DNA of 64,000 bases from JBHIBC01 sp046758905 (GTDB lineage Bacteria > Acidobacteriota > Polarisedimenticolia > Gp22-AA2): the NCBI GenBank assembly GCA_046758905.1, contig JBHIBC010000005.1:8518-72517 (forward strand), given 5' to 3'. The notes beneath the pieces were generated by a model. The model did not search any database. It saw nothing but the letters and a program-made list of their open reading frames with translations, and was not told the DNA's origin. Shown piece after piece: positions 16,697 through 27,207 of the stretch. Position numbers and translations under genes: made by a program. The stretch's first letter is position 1; each line of letters starts with the position of its first letter.

Positions 16697-18946
16697 TCAG
16701 GAGATCCGGATCGGCTCGTTGGCGTTGACGAACAGGACGTCGCGCAGCTGCGCGTGCGCCAGGAGGGCCCGCTCGGGGCTCTCGAAGATCTCCTTCTGCC
16801 TCAGGCCGAGGATGACCAGGTCCGCCTCGGACGAGCGCCTCGCGGTGGCCATCTCGAACGAGGTTTCGCCGCCGTAGGCGACCGGCGTGATCTTCTCGGG
16901 CGAGATCGGCAGGCGCCCCTCGGTGACGATCTGGTTGACCTTCTCCATCTCCTCCTTGACCTCCGAGGCGGGGTAGCAGGCGAACAGGCGGATCTCCGCC
17001 TCCTCCCAGTCGGGATGGCCGAGGATGATGTAGGCGAGCAGGATCTGCAGCGGGGCGCTGGCCAGGTCGTCGGCGGTCAGCCAGATGTGGATGTCCTTGC
17101 GGTACCCGAAGCGGAACCCGGCCGAGCGCAGCACGCACACGTTGAAGCCGAGCGGGGCGAACAGCCGCGCCCCCTCGATCACCTCGGCCAGCTCCTCGGA
17201 ATGCTCCTTCGAGAACTCGAGAAGCACGCCGTTGTTCGGCAGCCCCGACACCCCGGGCAGCTGCGCGACGTGGGAGAGGGCGGTCATGTACGAGGGGGCG
17301 ACGATCGTCTTGACGAATACGCCGGCGCGGCTGGCCTCCGTCTGGACGATCAGCTTGCGGGCGATCTCCTCCGCCTTGCGGCTCGACTCGGGGGTCAGCG
17401 TCCCGTCGACCAGGTGGATGAGCTGCCCGAACCCGTGCCGCTGGCTGATCCAGCGCAGCAGGTCGAAATGATCGACCCGGTCGAGCGACTTCCTGGACAG
17501 CGCCACGAAGGAGGGCCGCCAGTCGCGGATCCGCCCCCCGGGGTCGCTCCGCTGCAGCGAGATCTGCAACCGGCGCGTCAGCTGGAACATCACCCCCTCG
17601 AAGATGGCGGCGAGGTCGCGCTCCTCGCGGCGCCTGTACCCCAGCCCCTTGTAGATGGCGATCATGATCAGCAGCGCCAGCAGGGCGTAGAACGGCCGCA
17701 TCTGGAACATCATCATGAAGCACATCACGGCGCCGAGCGCCGACAGGTACCATCGCGATCGGAACGTCGGGCGGTAGGAGGGATTGCCCGCGAAATGCTC
17801 CAGGAAGGAGACGCTGCACAGGGCGCCGTAGGTCACCATGAAGAACATGCTGATGATCTGCGCCACGAAGTTGACGTCGCCCACGGCCACGAAGGCCAGG
17901 GCGACGGCGCTCGACACGAGGGTCGCCGCCACCGGCTCGTGGGCCGGACCGCGACCCCGGGCCAGGAAGGCGTTGAGCCTGACAGTGGGGAAGACCCGGT
18001 CGCGCGCCAGCGCCTGCAGGGTGCGGGGTGCGACCAGGATCGACCCGACCGCCGAGGAGAGGGTCGCCGCGGCCAGCCCGATCGGGATGATCGGACCCCA
18101 CAGGGCGATCCGGCTCATGATCAGCTGGTCGCCGGCCAGATCCCCGGGCGCGGCGCTCGCGGCCAGCTTGACGACCAGGGCGACGTAGACCAGCATGCCG
18201 GTCAGGGTGGCCGACAGCACCCCGAGGGGGATCGACCGGCGGGGGTTCTTCAGGTCCCCCGACAGGCCGACCCCGGCGGTCATCCCGGTGAACGCGGGGA
18301 AGCAGATGGCGAACACCAGGATGAACGGGTCGGGCCGGTCGATGTGGTGCGCCAGCGGGAGGCCGTGCGCGGCGTCGGCCGCCGGCCCGCCGCCGAGGAA
18401 GAAGAGGCCGAGCGACGCGGCCAGGATGCCGCAGACGACCCACAGGGCCCTGACGCCCATGCTCGCGCCGCGCCTGAGGATGACGCCGAGCAGGATCAGC
18501 GAGGCGGGGAGGCTGACCATCCGGGGGTCGGTGGGGATGCCGAAGCGCTCCTCCGCAACCTCGAGCAGACGCCCGAACGCCTCGGCGAAGGCGATCATGT
18601 AGAAGGCGACCGAGACGACCTGCGACAGGTAGAGGGGGATCCCGATGGCGCCGCCGATGGTCCGGCCGAAGGATCGGCTGATGATGTGGTACTCGCCGCC
18701 TCCCTCCACCCGGCGGTTGGTGGCGATCTCGGCGATCGCCATCGCCGTCGGCACGGTCACCATGTGGCCGAGCAGGATCACCAGCAGGGATCCGATCAGG
18801 CCCAGGTGCCCCACGGCGTAGCCGAACCGCAGGAACATGACGGCGCCCAGGATGGTGCTGACCGAGGCGAGGAACACCGGAGCGGTCCCGAACCCGTGAC
18901 CCGTAAGCCGCCCGGCCGGGCCCTTCGCGGGCTGAGGAGTCGTCAT
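16697..18946 (-). CDS. APC-superfamily permease resembling SLC12 cation-chloride cotransporters
   Basis: A 749-residue membrane protein, much longer than ordinary APC permeases (about 450-500). Residues 1-430 hold about 12 membrane helices with GTAPVFLASVSTILGAVMFLRFGYAVG near the N-terminus, as in the NKCC/KCC (SLC12) type, and FPAFTGMTAGVGLSGDLKNPRRSIP. The C-terminal 300 residues are soluble, containing FGYRKDIHIWLTADD and a UspA-like end (EADLVILGLRQ), which parallels the cytoplasmic regulatory domain of eukaryotic cotransporters. Likely transport is K+/Na+ with Cl- or an amino acid; substrate is inference. The start at 18946 lies downstream of a consensus promoter. Confidence 0.85.
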   Translation of the reverse strand: MTTPQPAKGPAGRLTGHGFGTAPVFLASVSTILGAVMFLRFGYAVGHLGLIGSLLVILLGHMVTVPTAMAIAEIATNRRVEGGGEYHIISRSFGRTIGGAIGIPLYLSQVVSVAFYMIAFAEAFGRLLEVAEERFGIPTDPRMVSLPASLILLGVILRRGASMGVRALWVVCGILAASLGLFFLGGGPAADAAHGLPLAHHIDRPDPFILVFAICFPAFTGMTAGVGLSGDLKNPRRSIPLGVLSATLTGMLVYVALVVKLAASAAPGDLAGDQLIMSRIALWGPIIPIGLAAATLSSAVGSILVAPRTLQALARDRVFPTVRLNAFLARGRGPAHEPVAATLVSSAVALAFVAVGDVNFVAQIISMFFMVTYGALCSVSFLEHFAGNPSYRPTFRSRWYLSALGAVMCFMMMFQMRPFYALLALLIMIAIYKGLGYRRREERDLAAIFEGVMFQLTRRLQISLQRSDPGGRIRDWRPSFVALSRKSLDRVDHFDLLRWISQRHGFGQLIHLVDGTLTPESSRKAEEIARKLIVQTEASRAGVFVKTIVAPSYMTALSHVAQLPGVSGLPNNGVLLEFSKEHSEELAEVIEGARLFAPLGFNVCVLRSAGFRFGYRKDIHIWLTADDLASAPLQILLAYIILGHPDWEEAEIRLFACYPASEVKEEMEKVNQIVTEGRLPISPEKITPVAYGGETSFEMATARRSSEADLVILGLRQKEIFESPERALLAHAQLRDVLFVNANEPIRIS

Positions 18947-18977
18947 GCGGGTCGCCGTCCTCGCGAGGAACCCCGCC

Positions 18978-19006
18978 TCTTTAGAGCAAACCGGCGGGAG
19001 TGTCAA
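18978..19006 (-). promoter_or_regulatory. Strong promoter of the SLC12-like permease gene
   Basis: Perfect TTGACA (19001-19006) and TAAAGA (18978-18983), 17-bp spacer on the minus strand. Transcription should start near 18971, 25 nt before the permease ATG. Confidence 0.65.
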
Positions 19007-19026
19007 GGCGGCCGATCGGGACCGCG

Positions 19027-19056
19027 TTGCCGGGCGTCGATCCCCTGTGATAGAAA
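19027..19056 (+). promoter_or_regulatory. Predicted promoter of the LysM lipoprotein gene
   Basis: TTGCCG (19027-19032) and TAGAAA (19051-19056) with an 18-bp spacer, back-to-back with the permease promoter. The LysM gene starts at 19139 after GGGGGAGGAGGAG. Confidence 0.45.
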
Positions 19057-19138
19057 CGGCTCGGGAGCGGGTGCTCCCGGACGGCCGAACCGGCGTGGAT
19101 CGTCGGCCGAAAGGCTCGAGGGGGAGGAGGAGCGGACG

Positions 19139-19972
19139 ATGCGTGGACGGATCGCACTGGCGGTGGGATGCGTCGTGCTGGCCGCGGGATGCGCTTCGCG
19201 CCCGCCGCAGGGAGTCACCGACCTGAACAGGATGTGGGGCGAGCTTCGCGAAGGCTGCGCGGGCGTATACGCCGCGGACGAGACGCGCTCGCTGGAGCCG
19301 GAGGTGGAGGCGATGAACGCCCTGGTCGCGGACGAGAAGTACCGCAAGGCCGGCAAGGAGGCGGAGGCGCTTCTCCCCCGGGTGGAGAGCCTCAGGGCCG
19401 GGGCCGAGGGGGCGCGGGTCGAGGCGAGGCAGCGGGCGGAGGCCGCCGTCGGCCGCGCCGAGGAGGCGCTGGCGGCCGCACAAGAGGCCGAGGCCGAGAC
19501 CCACGACGCCGCCGGGTACGGCTCGGCGCGGTCGAAGCTGGACCTGGCGCGCCGGGAGCTCGGGGACCCGTGCGGGTATCGGCGTGCCGCGGAGCTGGCC
19601 GCCGAGGCTGAGCGGCTGGCCGGGCGCTCCAGATCGGCCGCCATCGCCGAGAAGCAGCGGATCGAGGCGGAGCGCCGGCGCGCCGAGGAGCAAGCGCGCC
19701 GCCTGGAGGAGGAGCGCCGCCGCAAGGCGAGGCCGCCGGCCTACACGGTCCGGCAGGGGGACTCCCTGTGGCGGATCTCCGGGATGGAGAAGGTCTACGG
19801 GAACCCCATCTACTGGCCGGTCTTGTACGAGGCCAACCGCGACCGGATCGGCGACCCGGACCTGATCTACCCGGACCAGGAGCTCCAGATCCCCCGCGAG
19901 ATCCCCGAGGACGCGATGCGGGAGCGGGCCCGGCGCTTCTACCGCACCTACGCTCCGCCGTCGGCGGAGTGA
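19139..19972 (+). CDS. LysM-domain lipoprotein with coiled-coil stalk
   Basis: A 277-residue envelope protein. The signal peptide ends in a lipobox (VLAAGC, Cys about 18). Residues about 40-200 are Ala/Glu/Arg-rich helical coiled coil, related to DUF4398-type lipoproteins. The C-terminus has a LysM peptidoglycan-binding domain, YTVRQGDSLWRISGMEKVYGNPIYWPVLYEANRDRI...LIYPDQELQIP. It probably links the outer membrane to peptidoglycan, with a structural or scaffolding role. The start ATG has a strong GGGGGAGGAGGAG site. Confidence 0.9.
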   Translation: MRGRIALAVGCVVLAAGCASRPPQGVTDLNRMWGELREGCAGVYAADETRSLEPEVEAMNALVADEKYRKAGKEAEALLPRVESLRAGAEGARVEARQRAEAAVGRAEEALAAAQEAEAETHDAAGYGSARSKLDLARRELGDPCGYRRAAELAAEAERLAGRSRSAAIAEKQRIEAERRRAEEQARRLEEERRRKARPPAYTVRQGDSLWRISGMEKVYGNPIYWPVLYEANRDRIGDPDLIYPDQELQIPREIPEDAMRERARRFYRTYAPPSAE

Positions 19973-20014
19973 GGCCCCGCGCTGCGGCGCTCGTGGGCCG
20001 CGCCGCAGCGCCGG

Positions 20015-20043
20015 TTGACCCCGGCACGGGCCGGGATTACGAT
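20015..20043 (+). promoter_or_regulatory. Predicted promoter of the TPR gene
   Basis: TTGACC (20015-20020) and TACGAT (20038-20043) with a 17-bp spacer, ending 29 bp before the ATG at 20073, which is itself preceded by GGGAGGGGG. Confidence 0.6.
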
Positions 20044-20072
20044 GGCGCCCTTCCGCGGGAGGGGGTTCGCTG

Positions 20073-20561
20073 ATGGACGAGGATCTCAGGCTGCTGAGAG
20101 CGGTGCGGCTGTTCGAGCAGGCGTACGGGAAACAGAAGGAGGGCGAGATCGAGGAGGCCATCCGGCTCTACAAGGCCTCGATCGCGGAGCACCCGACCGC
20201 CGAGGCGTACACCTACCTGGGTTGGACCTACTCCTTCCAGGGCCGCTACGACGACGCGATCGAGCAGTGCAAGATCGCCATCACCGTCGACCCGCAGTTC
20301 GGGAACCCGTACAACGACATCGGGTCGTATCTCATCCAGAAGGGCCAGCTCGACCAGGCGATCTCCTGGCTGGAGCTGGCCAAGAAGGCGCCGCGGTACG
20401 AGCCGCGACACTTCCCCTACCTGAACCTGTTCCGCGTCTACCTGAAGCTCGGCCGGCTCGACGCGGCACAGCGGGAGCTGGAGCAGGCCAGGTTCATCGA
20501 ACAGAGTCAGGAGATCGCCGCCGGCAACTACGACGAGGAGGCCGGCACCACCGTCAACTAG
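20073..20561 (+). CDS. Tetratricopeptide-repeat protein
   Basis: A 162-residue soluble protein without a signal peptide, made of three to four TPR units: AYGKQKEGEIEEAIRLYKASI, AYTYLGWTYSFQGRYDDAIEQC, PYNDIGSYLIQKGQLDQAISW and YLNLFRVYLKLGRLDAAQREL. TPR proteins are protein-binding scaffolds, and the partner is unknown. It is monocistronic behind its own promoter and ends 1 bp before the end of the convergent M2 peptidase. Confidence 0.85.
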   Translation: MDEDLRLLRAVRLFEQAYGKQKEGEIEEAIRLYKASIAEHPTAEAYTYLGWTYSFQGRYDDAIEQCKIAITVDPQFGNPYNDIGSYLIQKGQLDQAISWLELAKKAPRYEPRHFPYLNLFRVYLKLGRLDAAQRELEQARFIEQSQEIAAGNYDEEAGTTVN

Positions 20562-20562
20562 G

Positions 20563-22407
<1,845 letters not shown>

Positions 22408-22464
22408 GACCGTCCCCCTGCCTCCAAAGGGCGCGAGCGCGTTCCGGTTGCGCGGTACCGAGCG

Positions 22465-22493
22465 AACCTACTCCACCGCTCGGGCTTCGTCAA
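22465..22493 (-). promoter_or_regulatory. Predicted promoter of the M2 peptidase gene
   Basis: TTGACG (22488-22493) and TAGGTT (22465-22470) on the minus strand with a 17-bp spacer; leader about 50 nt. Confidence 0.6.
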
Positions 22494-22542
22494 GACGCGG
22501 CCCGGGGAGCCCGTCGAGGGCGCCGCCCGGCGCCGGGCCGTG

Positions 22543-22571
22543 TGGACAAGCCTCTTCGCCGGAACTATATT
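22543..22571 (+). promoter_or_regulatory. Predicted promoter of the asparagine synthetase-flippase-methyltransferase operon
   Basis: TGGACA (22543-22548) and TATATT (22566-22571), spacer 17 bp, about 45 bp before the GTG start of the first gene. Confidence 0.6.
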
Positions 22572-22615
22572 TGGGTCCCACAACTCCCCGTGCCGCCTCG
22601 ACATGGAGCCCTACG

Positions 22616-24556
22616 GTGTGCGGGATCTGCGGAGTCTTCGAGTTCGGTTCGGCTGAGCCCGCGGTCGACGAGGCCACCCTGACCCGGATGCGCGACACCC
22701 TCACCCACCGCGGGCCGGACGACGCCGGGCTGTACGTCTCCGCCGACCGGCGCGTGGGCTTCGGGCACCGGCGGTTATCGATCATCGACCTGTCGCCCGC
22801 CGGCCGGCAGCCGATGTCGAACGAGGACGGGACGGTCTGGATCACCTTCAACGGGGAGATCTACAACCACGCCGAGCTGCGCGTCGAGCTCGAGCGGCGG
22901 GGCCACGTCTACCGCTCCCGCACCGACACCGAGACCATCGTCCACCTGTACGAGGAGGAGGGGGCCGACTGCGTGCGGCGGATCGAGGGCGACTTCGCCA
23001 TCGCCGTCTGGGACGAGAGGCGCCGCCGGCTCCTCCTGGCGCGCGACCGCCTCGGCGTCAAGCCGCTGTACTACGCCCTGCTCCCCGGCCGTCTCCTGTT
23101 CGGCTCCGAGATCAAGGCGATCCTCGCCCACCCGGCCGTATCGCGCCGGCTCGACCTGGCGGCGCTGTATCACTACCTGACCTTCGTGGTCGCCCCGGCG
23201 CCGCGCACCCTGTTCGAGGGCGTGCGCAAGCTGCCCCCCGCGACCCGGGTGCTCGTCGATCGGGACGGCGGGCTGCGATCCGAGGTCTACTGGGACCCCC
23301 TGCTGCAGCCCGCGGAGGAGGGGGCGCGGTACGACGATCCGGAGTTCTGCGCGGCCCGCATCCGGCAGCTCCTCGAGAGGTCGATCGCCAGGCGGATGAT
23401 GTCGGACGTCCCGTTCGGGGTGTTCCTCTCGGGCGGCGTCGACTCGTCGGCCAACGTCGCCCTGATGGCGCGCCTGATGGACCGCCCGGTGCGCACCTTC
23501 TCGGTCGGCTTCCGGGATCATCCCTCCTACAACGAGTTCCGCTACGCGCGCAAGGTCGCCGCGGCGTTCGGCACCGAGCACCACGAGGTCGAGATCGGCT
23601 GGAGGGACCTGCTGGACTACATGCCCCGGCTGATCTTCCACCAGGACGAGCCGATCGCCGACTGGGTCTGCGTGCCGCTGCACTTCGTCTCCCGCCTGGC
23701 GCGCGAGACCGGGACGATCGTCGTCCAGGTCGGGGAGGGGAGCGACGAGCAGTTCTTCGGGTACGAGCACTACCGGCGCGCCTACGACCTGCACGCCCGG
23801 CACTTCGCGCGGCTGCTGCGCCTGCCGCGGGCGGCCCGCCTGGGCGCCTACGCCGTGGCGCGCGGCCTCGCGACGCTGCTGCGGCGCGACGGGGACCGGC
23901 TGCGGCTGCTGCGGGCCGCCGCCCTGGACGAGCCGTTCTTCTGGGGCGGCGCGATCGTCTGGCGGGAGCGCGAGAAGCGCCGCCTCCTCTCGGGCGGCGC
24001 CGCCGCGCTCGACGGCCTCGACTCGCGCCGGGTGATCGAGGAGCACCTCCGGCACGCCGAGGCGGCGCTGCCGGGGTCCGACTTCGGCCAGAGGATGAGC
24101 TACCTGGAGCTCAAGAACCGCCTGCCCGAGCTCCTCCTGATGCGGGTCGACAAGATCACCATGGCCTCCTCGGTCGAGGCCCGCGTCCCCTTCCTGGACC
24201 ACCCGATCGTCGAGTTCGCGCTGCGCATCCCGACGCCGCTCAAGCTGCGCGCGGGGCGGACCAAGTTCCTGCTCAAGCGGGCGATGCGGGGGATCCTGCC
24301 CGACGAGATCATCCACCGGCCGAAGCAGGGGTTCGGCGCCCCGATCAGCGAGTGGCTGCGGGGCGACCTCCACCAGCACGCGCTCGACATCGTGCTGGGC
24401 TCGCGGCTGAGGGCCGAGGATCTCCTCGACTACCGGCAGGTGCGCGACCGGTTCGCGGCGCACCGGGCGGGACGCGGCGACCACTCCTGGCACCTGTGGA
24501 CGCTGTACAACCTGACCCGCTGGTACGACTACTGGATCGCGGGCGAGGCCGCCTGA
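22616..24556 (+). CDS. asnB: Asparagine synthetase (glutamine-hydrolysing)
   Basis: A 646-residue class II glutamine amidotransferase that makes asparagine (or amidates a related carboxylate) from aspartate, glutamine and ATP. The GTG start at 22616 is fixed by the catalytic Cys that must be residue 2: (M)CGICGVFEF. The glutaminase domain has HRGPDDAG, and NGEIYNH; the synthetase domain has the PP-loop SGGVDSS at 272-278 and EGSDEQFFGYEHY. Members of this length in polysaccharide loci often amidate sugars. It overlaps the next gene as TGATG, so the two are translationally coupled; that context favours a cell-surface polysaccharide role over simple asparagine supply. Confidence 0.93.
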   Translation: MCGICGVFEFGSAEPAVDEATLTRMRDTLTHRGPDDAGLYVSADRRVGFGHRRLSIIDLSPAGRQPMSNEDGTVWITFNGEIYNHAELRVELERRGHVYRSRTDTETIVHLYEEEGADCVRRIEGDFAIAVWDERRRRLLLARDRLGVKPLYYALLPGRLLFGSEIKAILAHPAVSRRLDLAALYHYLTFVVAPAPRTLFEGVRKLPPATRVLVDRDGGLRSEVYWDPLLQPAEEGARYDDPEFCAARIRQLLERSIARRMMSDVPFGVFLSGGVDSSANVALMARLMDRPVRTFSVGFRDHPSYNEFRYARKVAAAFGTEHHEVEIGWRDLLDYMPRLIFHQDEPIADWVCVPLHFVSRLARETGTIVVQVGEGSDEQFFGYEHYRRAYDLHARHFARLLRLPRAARLGAYAVARGLATLLRRDGDRLRLLRAAALDEPFFWGGAIVWREREKRRLLSGGAAALDGLDSRRVIEEHLRHAEAALPGSDFGQRMSYLELKNRLPELLLMRVDKITMASSVEARVPFLDHPIVEFALRIPTPLKLRAGRTKFLLKRAMRGILPDEIIHRPKQGFGAPISEWLRGDLHQHALDIVLGSRLRAEDLLDYRQVRDRFAAHRAGRGDHSWHLWTLYNLTRWYDYWIAGEAA

Positions 24557-25872
24557 TGCCGGGGATGACCTTCAGGCGCGGGGTGACGCTGACCCTCACG
24601 GTGCGGGCGCTGACGATCCTCGTGGGCCTCGTCAGCAGCATCGTCACCGCCCGCTGGCTCGGGCCGGAGGGGCGCGGCCTCCTCGTGACCCTGTCCGTCC
24701 TGACCGGGCTGGCGCTGCAGTTCGGCAACCTGGGCCTGCACAGCGGCAACATCTACTTCGTGGCCCGGGAGCCGAGCACCACCCCCGCGGTCCTCGGCAA
24801 CTCCCTGTGGCTGAGCCTCCTGCTCGGCATCGCCGGGGGCGGCGCGATCGCGGCCCTGGGCGCCGCCCGTCCCGCCTGGTTCGCGGGCCTCCCGTACGCC
24901 CTGATCCTGGTGAGCGCCGCGGCGCTGCCGTTCCAGTTCATGATCTTCTACTTCCAGAACACCCTGCTGGGGCTTAAGGACGTCCGGGCCTTCAACGCGT
25001 TCGAGGCGGGGCTGAAGGTGGTCAGCTTCGCGTCCCTGGCGGTCTACCTGATCGGCTTCTCCGGAGGGCCGCGGGGGGCGGTCGTGATCCTGGCGATCGC
25101 GGCGGCCGCGGGAGGCCTCGCCTCCGTGGTCTACTGCGCCCGGCGCCACCCGTTCCGGCCCGGCCTCGACGCCGGCCTGCTCAGGCGGATGATCCCGTAC
25201 GGCGGCAGGGTCTACCTCTCGTGTCTGCTCTCCTACCTGGTCATCCGCGTCGACATGCTGTTGGTGAACTACTTCCTGGGAACCGATCGCGCGGGGGTCT
25301 ACTCCATCACGGTGCAGATCGCCGACGTGCTCCTCCTGCTCCCGGCGACCATCGGGATGATCCTGATGCCGCGGATCGCCGCCGAGGCCCGGGGCGGCCG
25401 CGACGCCGGCGCCGCGCGGCGGGACCAGGGAGCCATCACCGCCCGGGTCTCCCGCCACGCCGCCCTGCTGATGACCCTGGTGTGCGGGGCGACGTTCTTC
25501 CTCGTCGACCCGCTCGTCGGCATCCTGTACGGCGAGCCGTTCCGGGGGGCCGTCCCCGCGACCCGGTGGCTGCTGCCCGGGCTATGGGCCCTGGGGATGA
25601 ACGGCATCCTGATGAACCACTTCGCGGGCCAGGGCCTCCCGCGGATCGCGGTCATCTCCCCGCTGTGCGGCGTGGCGCTCAACCTCGGGCTGAATCTGGT
25701 CCTGATCCCGGCCGCCGGGATCGTGGGGGCCGCGATCGCCTCGTCCGCGGCCTACGCGGCGATGTTCGCCCTCGCCCTGGCGTATTTCGTCCGCTCCGGC
25801 CGCGTCGGCCTGCGGGAGACCTTCGTCCTCGCTCCGCGGGAGTTCTTCGGCCTTCTGGGCATCGGACCATGA
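24556..25872 (+). CDS. Polysaccharide flippase (Wzx/MATE-like, MOP superfamily)
   Basis: A 438-residue inner-membrane protein with about 12 predicted helices and the layout of O-antigen/polysaccharide flippases of the MOP superfamily. Features are the early RGVTLTLTVRALTILVGLVSSIVTARWLGPEGRGLLVTL block and the later LSCLLSYLVIRVDMLLVNYFLGTDRAGVYSITVQIADVLLLLP. It should flip lipid-linked saccharides to the outer leaflet. The ATG at 24556 overlaps the previous TGA (TGATG) and its own TGA overlaps the next ATG (ATGA), indicating a coupled three-gene operon. No glycosyltransferase or polymerase genes follow, which is unusual for a surface polysaccharide locus. Confidence 0.88.
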   Translation: MPGMTFRRGVTLTLTVRALTILVGLVSSIVTARWLGPEGRGLLVTLSVLTGLALQFGNLGLHSGNIYFVAREPSTTPAVLGNSLWLSLLLGIAGGGAIAALGAARPAWFAGLPYALILVSAAALPFQFMIFYFQNTLLGLKDVRAFNAFEAGLKVVSFASLAVYLIGFSGGPRGAVVILAIAAAAGGLASVVYCARRHPFRPGLDAGLLRRMIPYGGRVYLSCLLSYLVIRVDMLLVNYFLGTDRAGVYSITVQIADVLLLLPATIGMILMPRIAAEARGGRDAGAARRDQGAITARVSRHAALLMTLVCGATFFLVDPLVGILYGEPFRGAVPATRWLLPGLWALGMNGILMNHFAGQGLPRIAVISPLCGVALNLGLNLVLIPAAGIVGAAIASSAAYAAMFALALAYFVRSGRVGLRETFVLAPREFFGLLGIGP

Positions 25873-26663
25873 GCTTCGAGGCGAAGGATGCCGCCCGGGC
25901 CGAGGAGCGGGTCAGGTCCGCCTACAGCGCCAACGCGGCCCGCGTGGAGGCCAGGGGCTTCCGCGACAACCCGATCTACCTGGCGACCAAGGCGCTGGTC
26001 GACTGGGACCTGCTGGAGGACATCGACCTGGGTACCAAGGACGTCCTGAACGTCGGCTGTTTCGAGCCGATCGACGAGATCCACTACGCGCGCCGCGTCC
26101 GGAGCTGGACGGCGATCGACGTGAACCCCGAGGCGATCGCCATGGCCCGGCGCATCGTCGACCGCGAGCTGGGGCCGCGGCTGCGCGAGCGCCTGCGCTT
26201 CCGGGTGGAGGACGCCACCCGCTTGTCGTTTCCGGACGCCAGCTTCGACGTGGCGGTCTCGTTCTCGGCCATCGAGCACATCCCCGCCGCGCCGCGCCGC
26301 CGGGCGGCGATGCGGGAGATGGCCCGGGTGCTGCGGCCGGGCGGGCACATGATCGTCACCGTGCCCAACCGGTACAGCACCTTCCTCCTCGCGCACCTGC
26401 GCAACCTCAAGCGGGGGAGCGACTACGGCTACTCGTACCTGTACGGCCCGCTCGAGCTGAAGCGGGACATGAGGTCTGCGGGCCTCAGGATACTGAGGTT
26501 CTCCTCGGAGTGGCGCGCTCTGCTGGTGATGCCGTCGTTCATGCCGAAGCCCTTCAGGGACCTGCTCTTCCCGCTGGTCTATTTCGGGGAGAGGATCGGC
26601 TGCCTGGCCCGCAAGCCGGCGCCTCCCGGGGCGGATCCGGGGCCGGTCCCCGCTTCTCCCTGA
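25869..26663 (+). CDS. Class I SAM-dependent methyltransferase
   Basis: A 264-residue methyltransferase. Motif I is seen as VLNVGCFEPIDEIHYA, followed by TAIDVNPEAI (motif II acidic residue), VEDATRLSFPDASFDVAVSFSAIEHI and ARVLRPGGHMIVTVPN, typical of Methyltransf_11. The first 60 residues carry a short helical cap. Substrate is probably a saccharide or lipid-linked product of the preceding flippase operon, an inference from the ATGA overlap. The gene ends 5 bp before the convergent thioesterase gene, leaving no room for a separate terminator. Confidence 0.88.
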   Translation: MSFEAKDAARAEERVRSAYSANAARVEARGFRDNPIYLATKALVDWDLLEDIDLGTKDVLNVGCFEPIDEIHYARRVRSWTAIDVNPEAIAMARRIVDRELGPRLRERLRFRVEDATRLSFPDASFDVAVSFSAIEHIPAAPRRRAAMREMARVLRPGGHMIVTVPNRYSTFLLAHLRNLKRGSDYGYSYLYGPLELKRDMRSAGLRILRFSSEWRALLVMPSFMPKPFRDLLFPLVYFGERIGCLARKPAPPGADPGPVPASP

Positions 26664-26668
26664 TGCGG

Positions 26669-27085
26669 TCACCCGTCCGCGCGGCGGCCCGTCCGGCCGG
26701 CGGCGCGCTCGAGGGTCGCGCGCTCCGCCCCCGTCAGCGGCCGCGCCCGGGAGGTCCCGGGATCGCGGACCACCAGGACGACGCGCGCCTCGGCGGCCAG
26801 CCGGCCGTCCAGGGTGGCGATCTCCTCCCGCAGGTGGATGCTGGAGCTGCCGAGGCGGTCCAGCCGGCAGCGGACGATGACCGCGCCGTCCTTCTGGGTC
26901 AGCTCGCGGCGGTAGTCGATCTCCGCCCGCACGACGACGTAGTCGATCGCCTCCCCCTTCGCCTCGAACATCTCCTGCATCCAGTCGTCGCGGTTCTCCT
27001 CCAGGTAGGTCAGGTAGACCGCGTTGTTGACGTGTCCGAAGGCGTCCATGTCGCGCCAGCGGATCTCGATCCGTTTCTCGTGCAT
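26669..27085 (-). CDS. Hotdog-fold acyl-CoA thioesterase (YbgC/4HBT-like)
   Basis: A 138-residue hotdog thioesterase. The signature IRWRDMDAFGHVNNAVYLTYLEENRDDWM holds the catalytic Asp (DMDAFGHVNN) of the 4-hydroxybenzoyl-CoA thioesterase-like family, which hydrolyses acyl-CoA esters in the cytoplasm. The C-terminal 15 residues are Arg-rich and not part of the domain. The start ATG (27083-27085) is the only one before the conserved block. Confidence 0.88.
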   Translation of the reverse strand: MHEKRIEIRWRDMDAFGHVNNAVYLTYLEENRDDWMQEMFEAKGEAIDYVVVRAEIDYRRELTQKDGAVIVRCRLDRLGSSSIHLREEIATLDGRLAAEARVVLVVRDPGTSRARPLTGAERATLERAAGRTGRRADG

Positions 27086-27207
27086 CTTCTCACCCGGCGG
27101 AAGCGGCGCCGACGGGTCGGCATCGTATCATCGCGGGGGCCGCGGCGGACAGGGGCGGCCCGGCCCTGCTACCATTCGCGCGCAGCGCAGGCGCGAGGGA
27201 GGCTCTC

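Noticed and set aside
22775..24493. 572-codon antisense frame over asnB
   Set aside because: The sense gene has all asparagine synthetase motifs; the antisense product is low-complexity.
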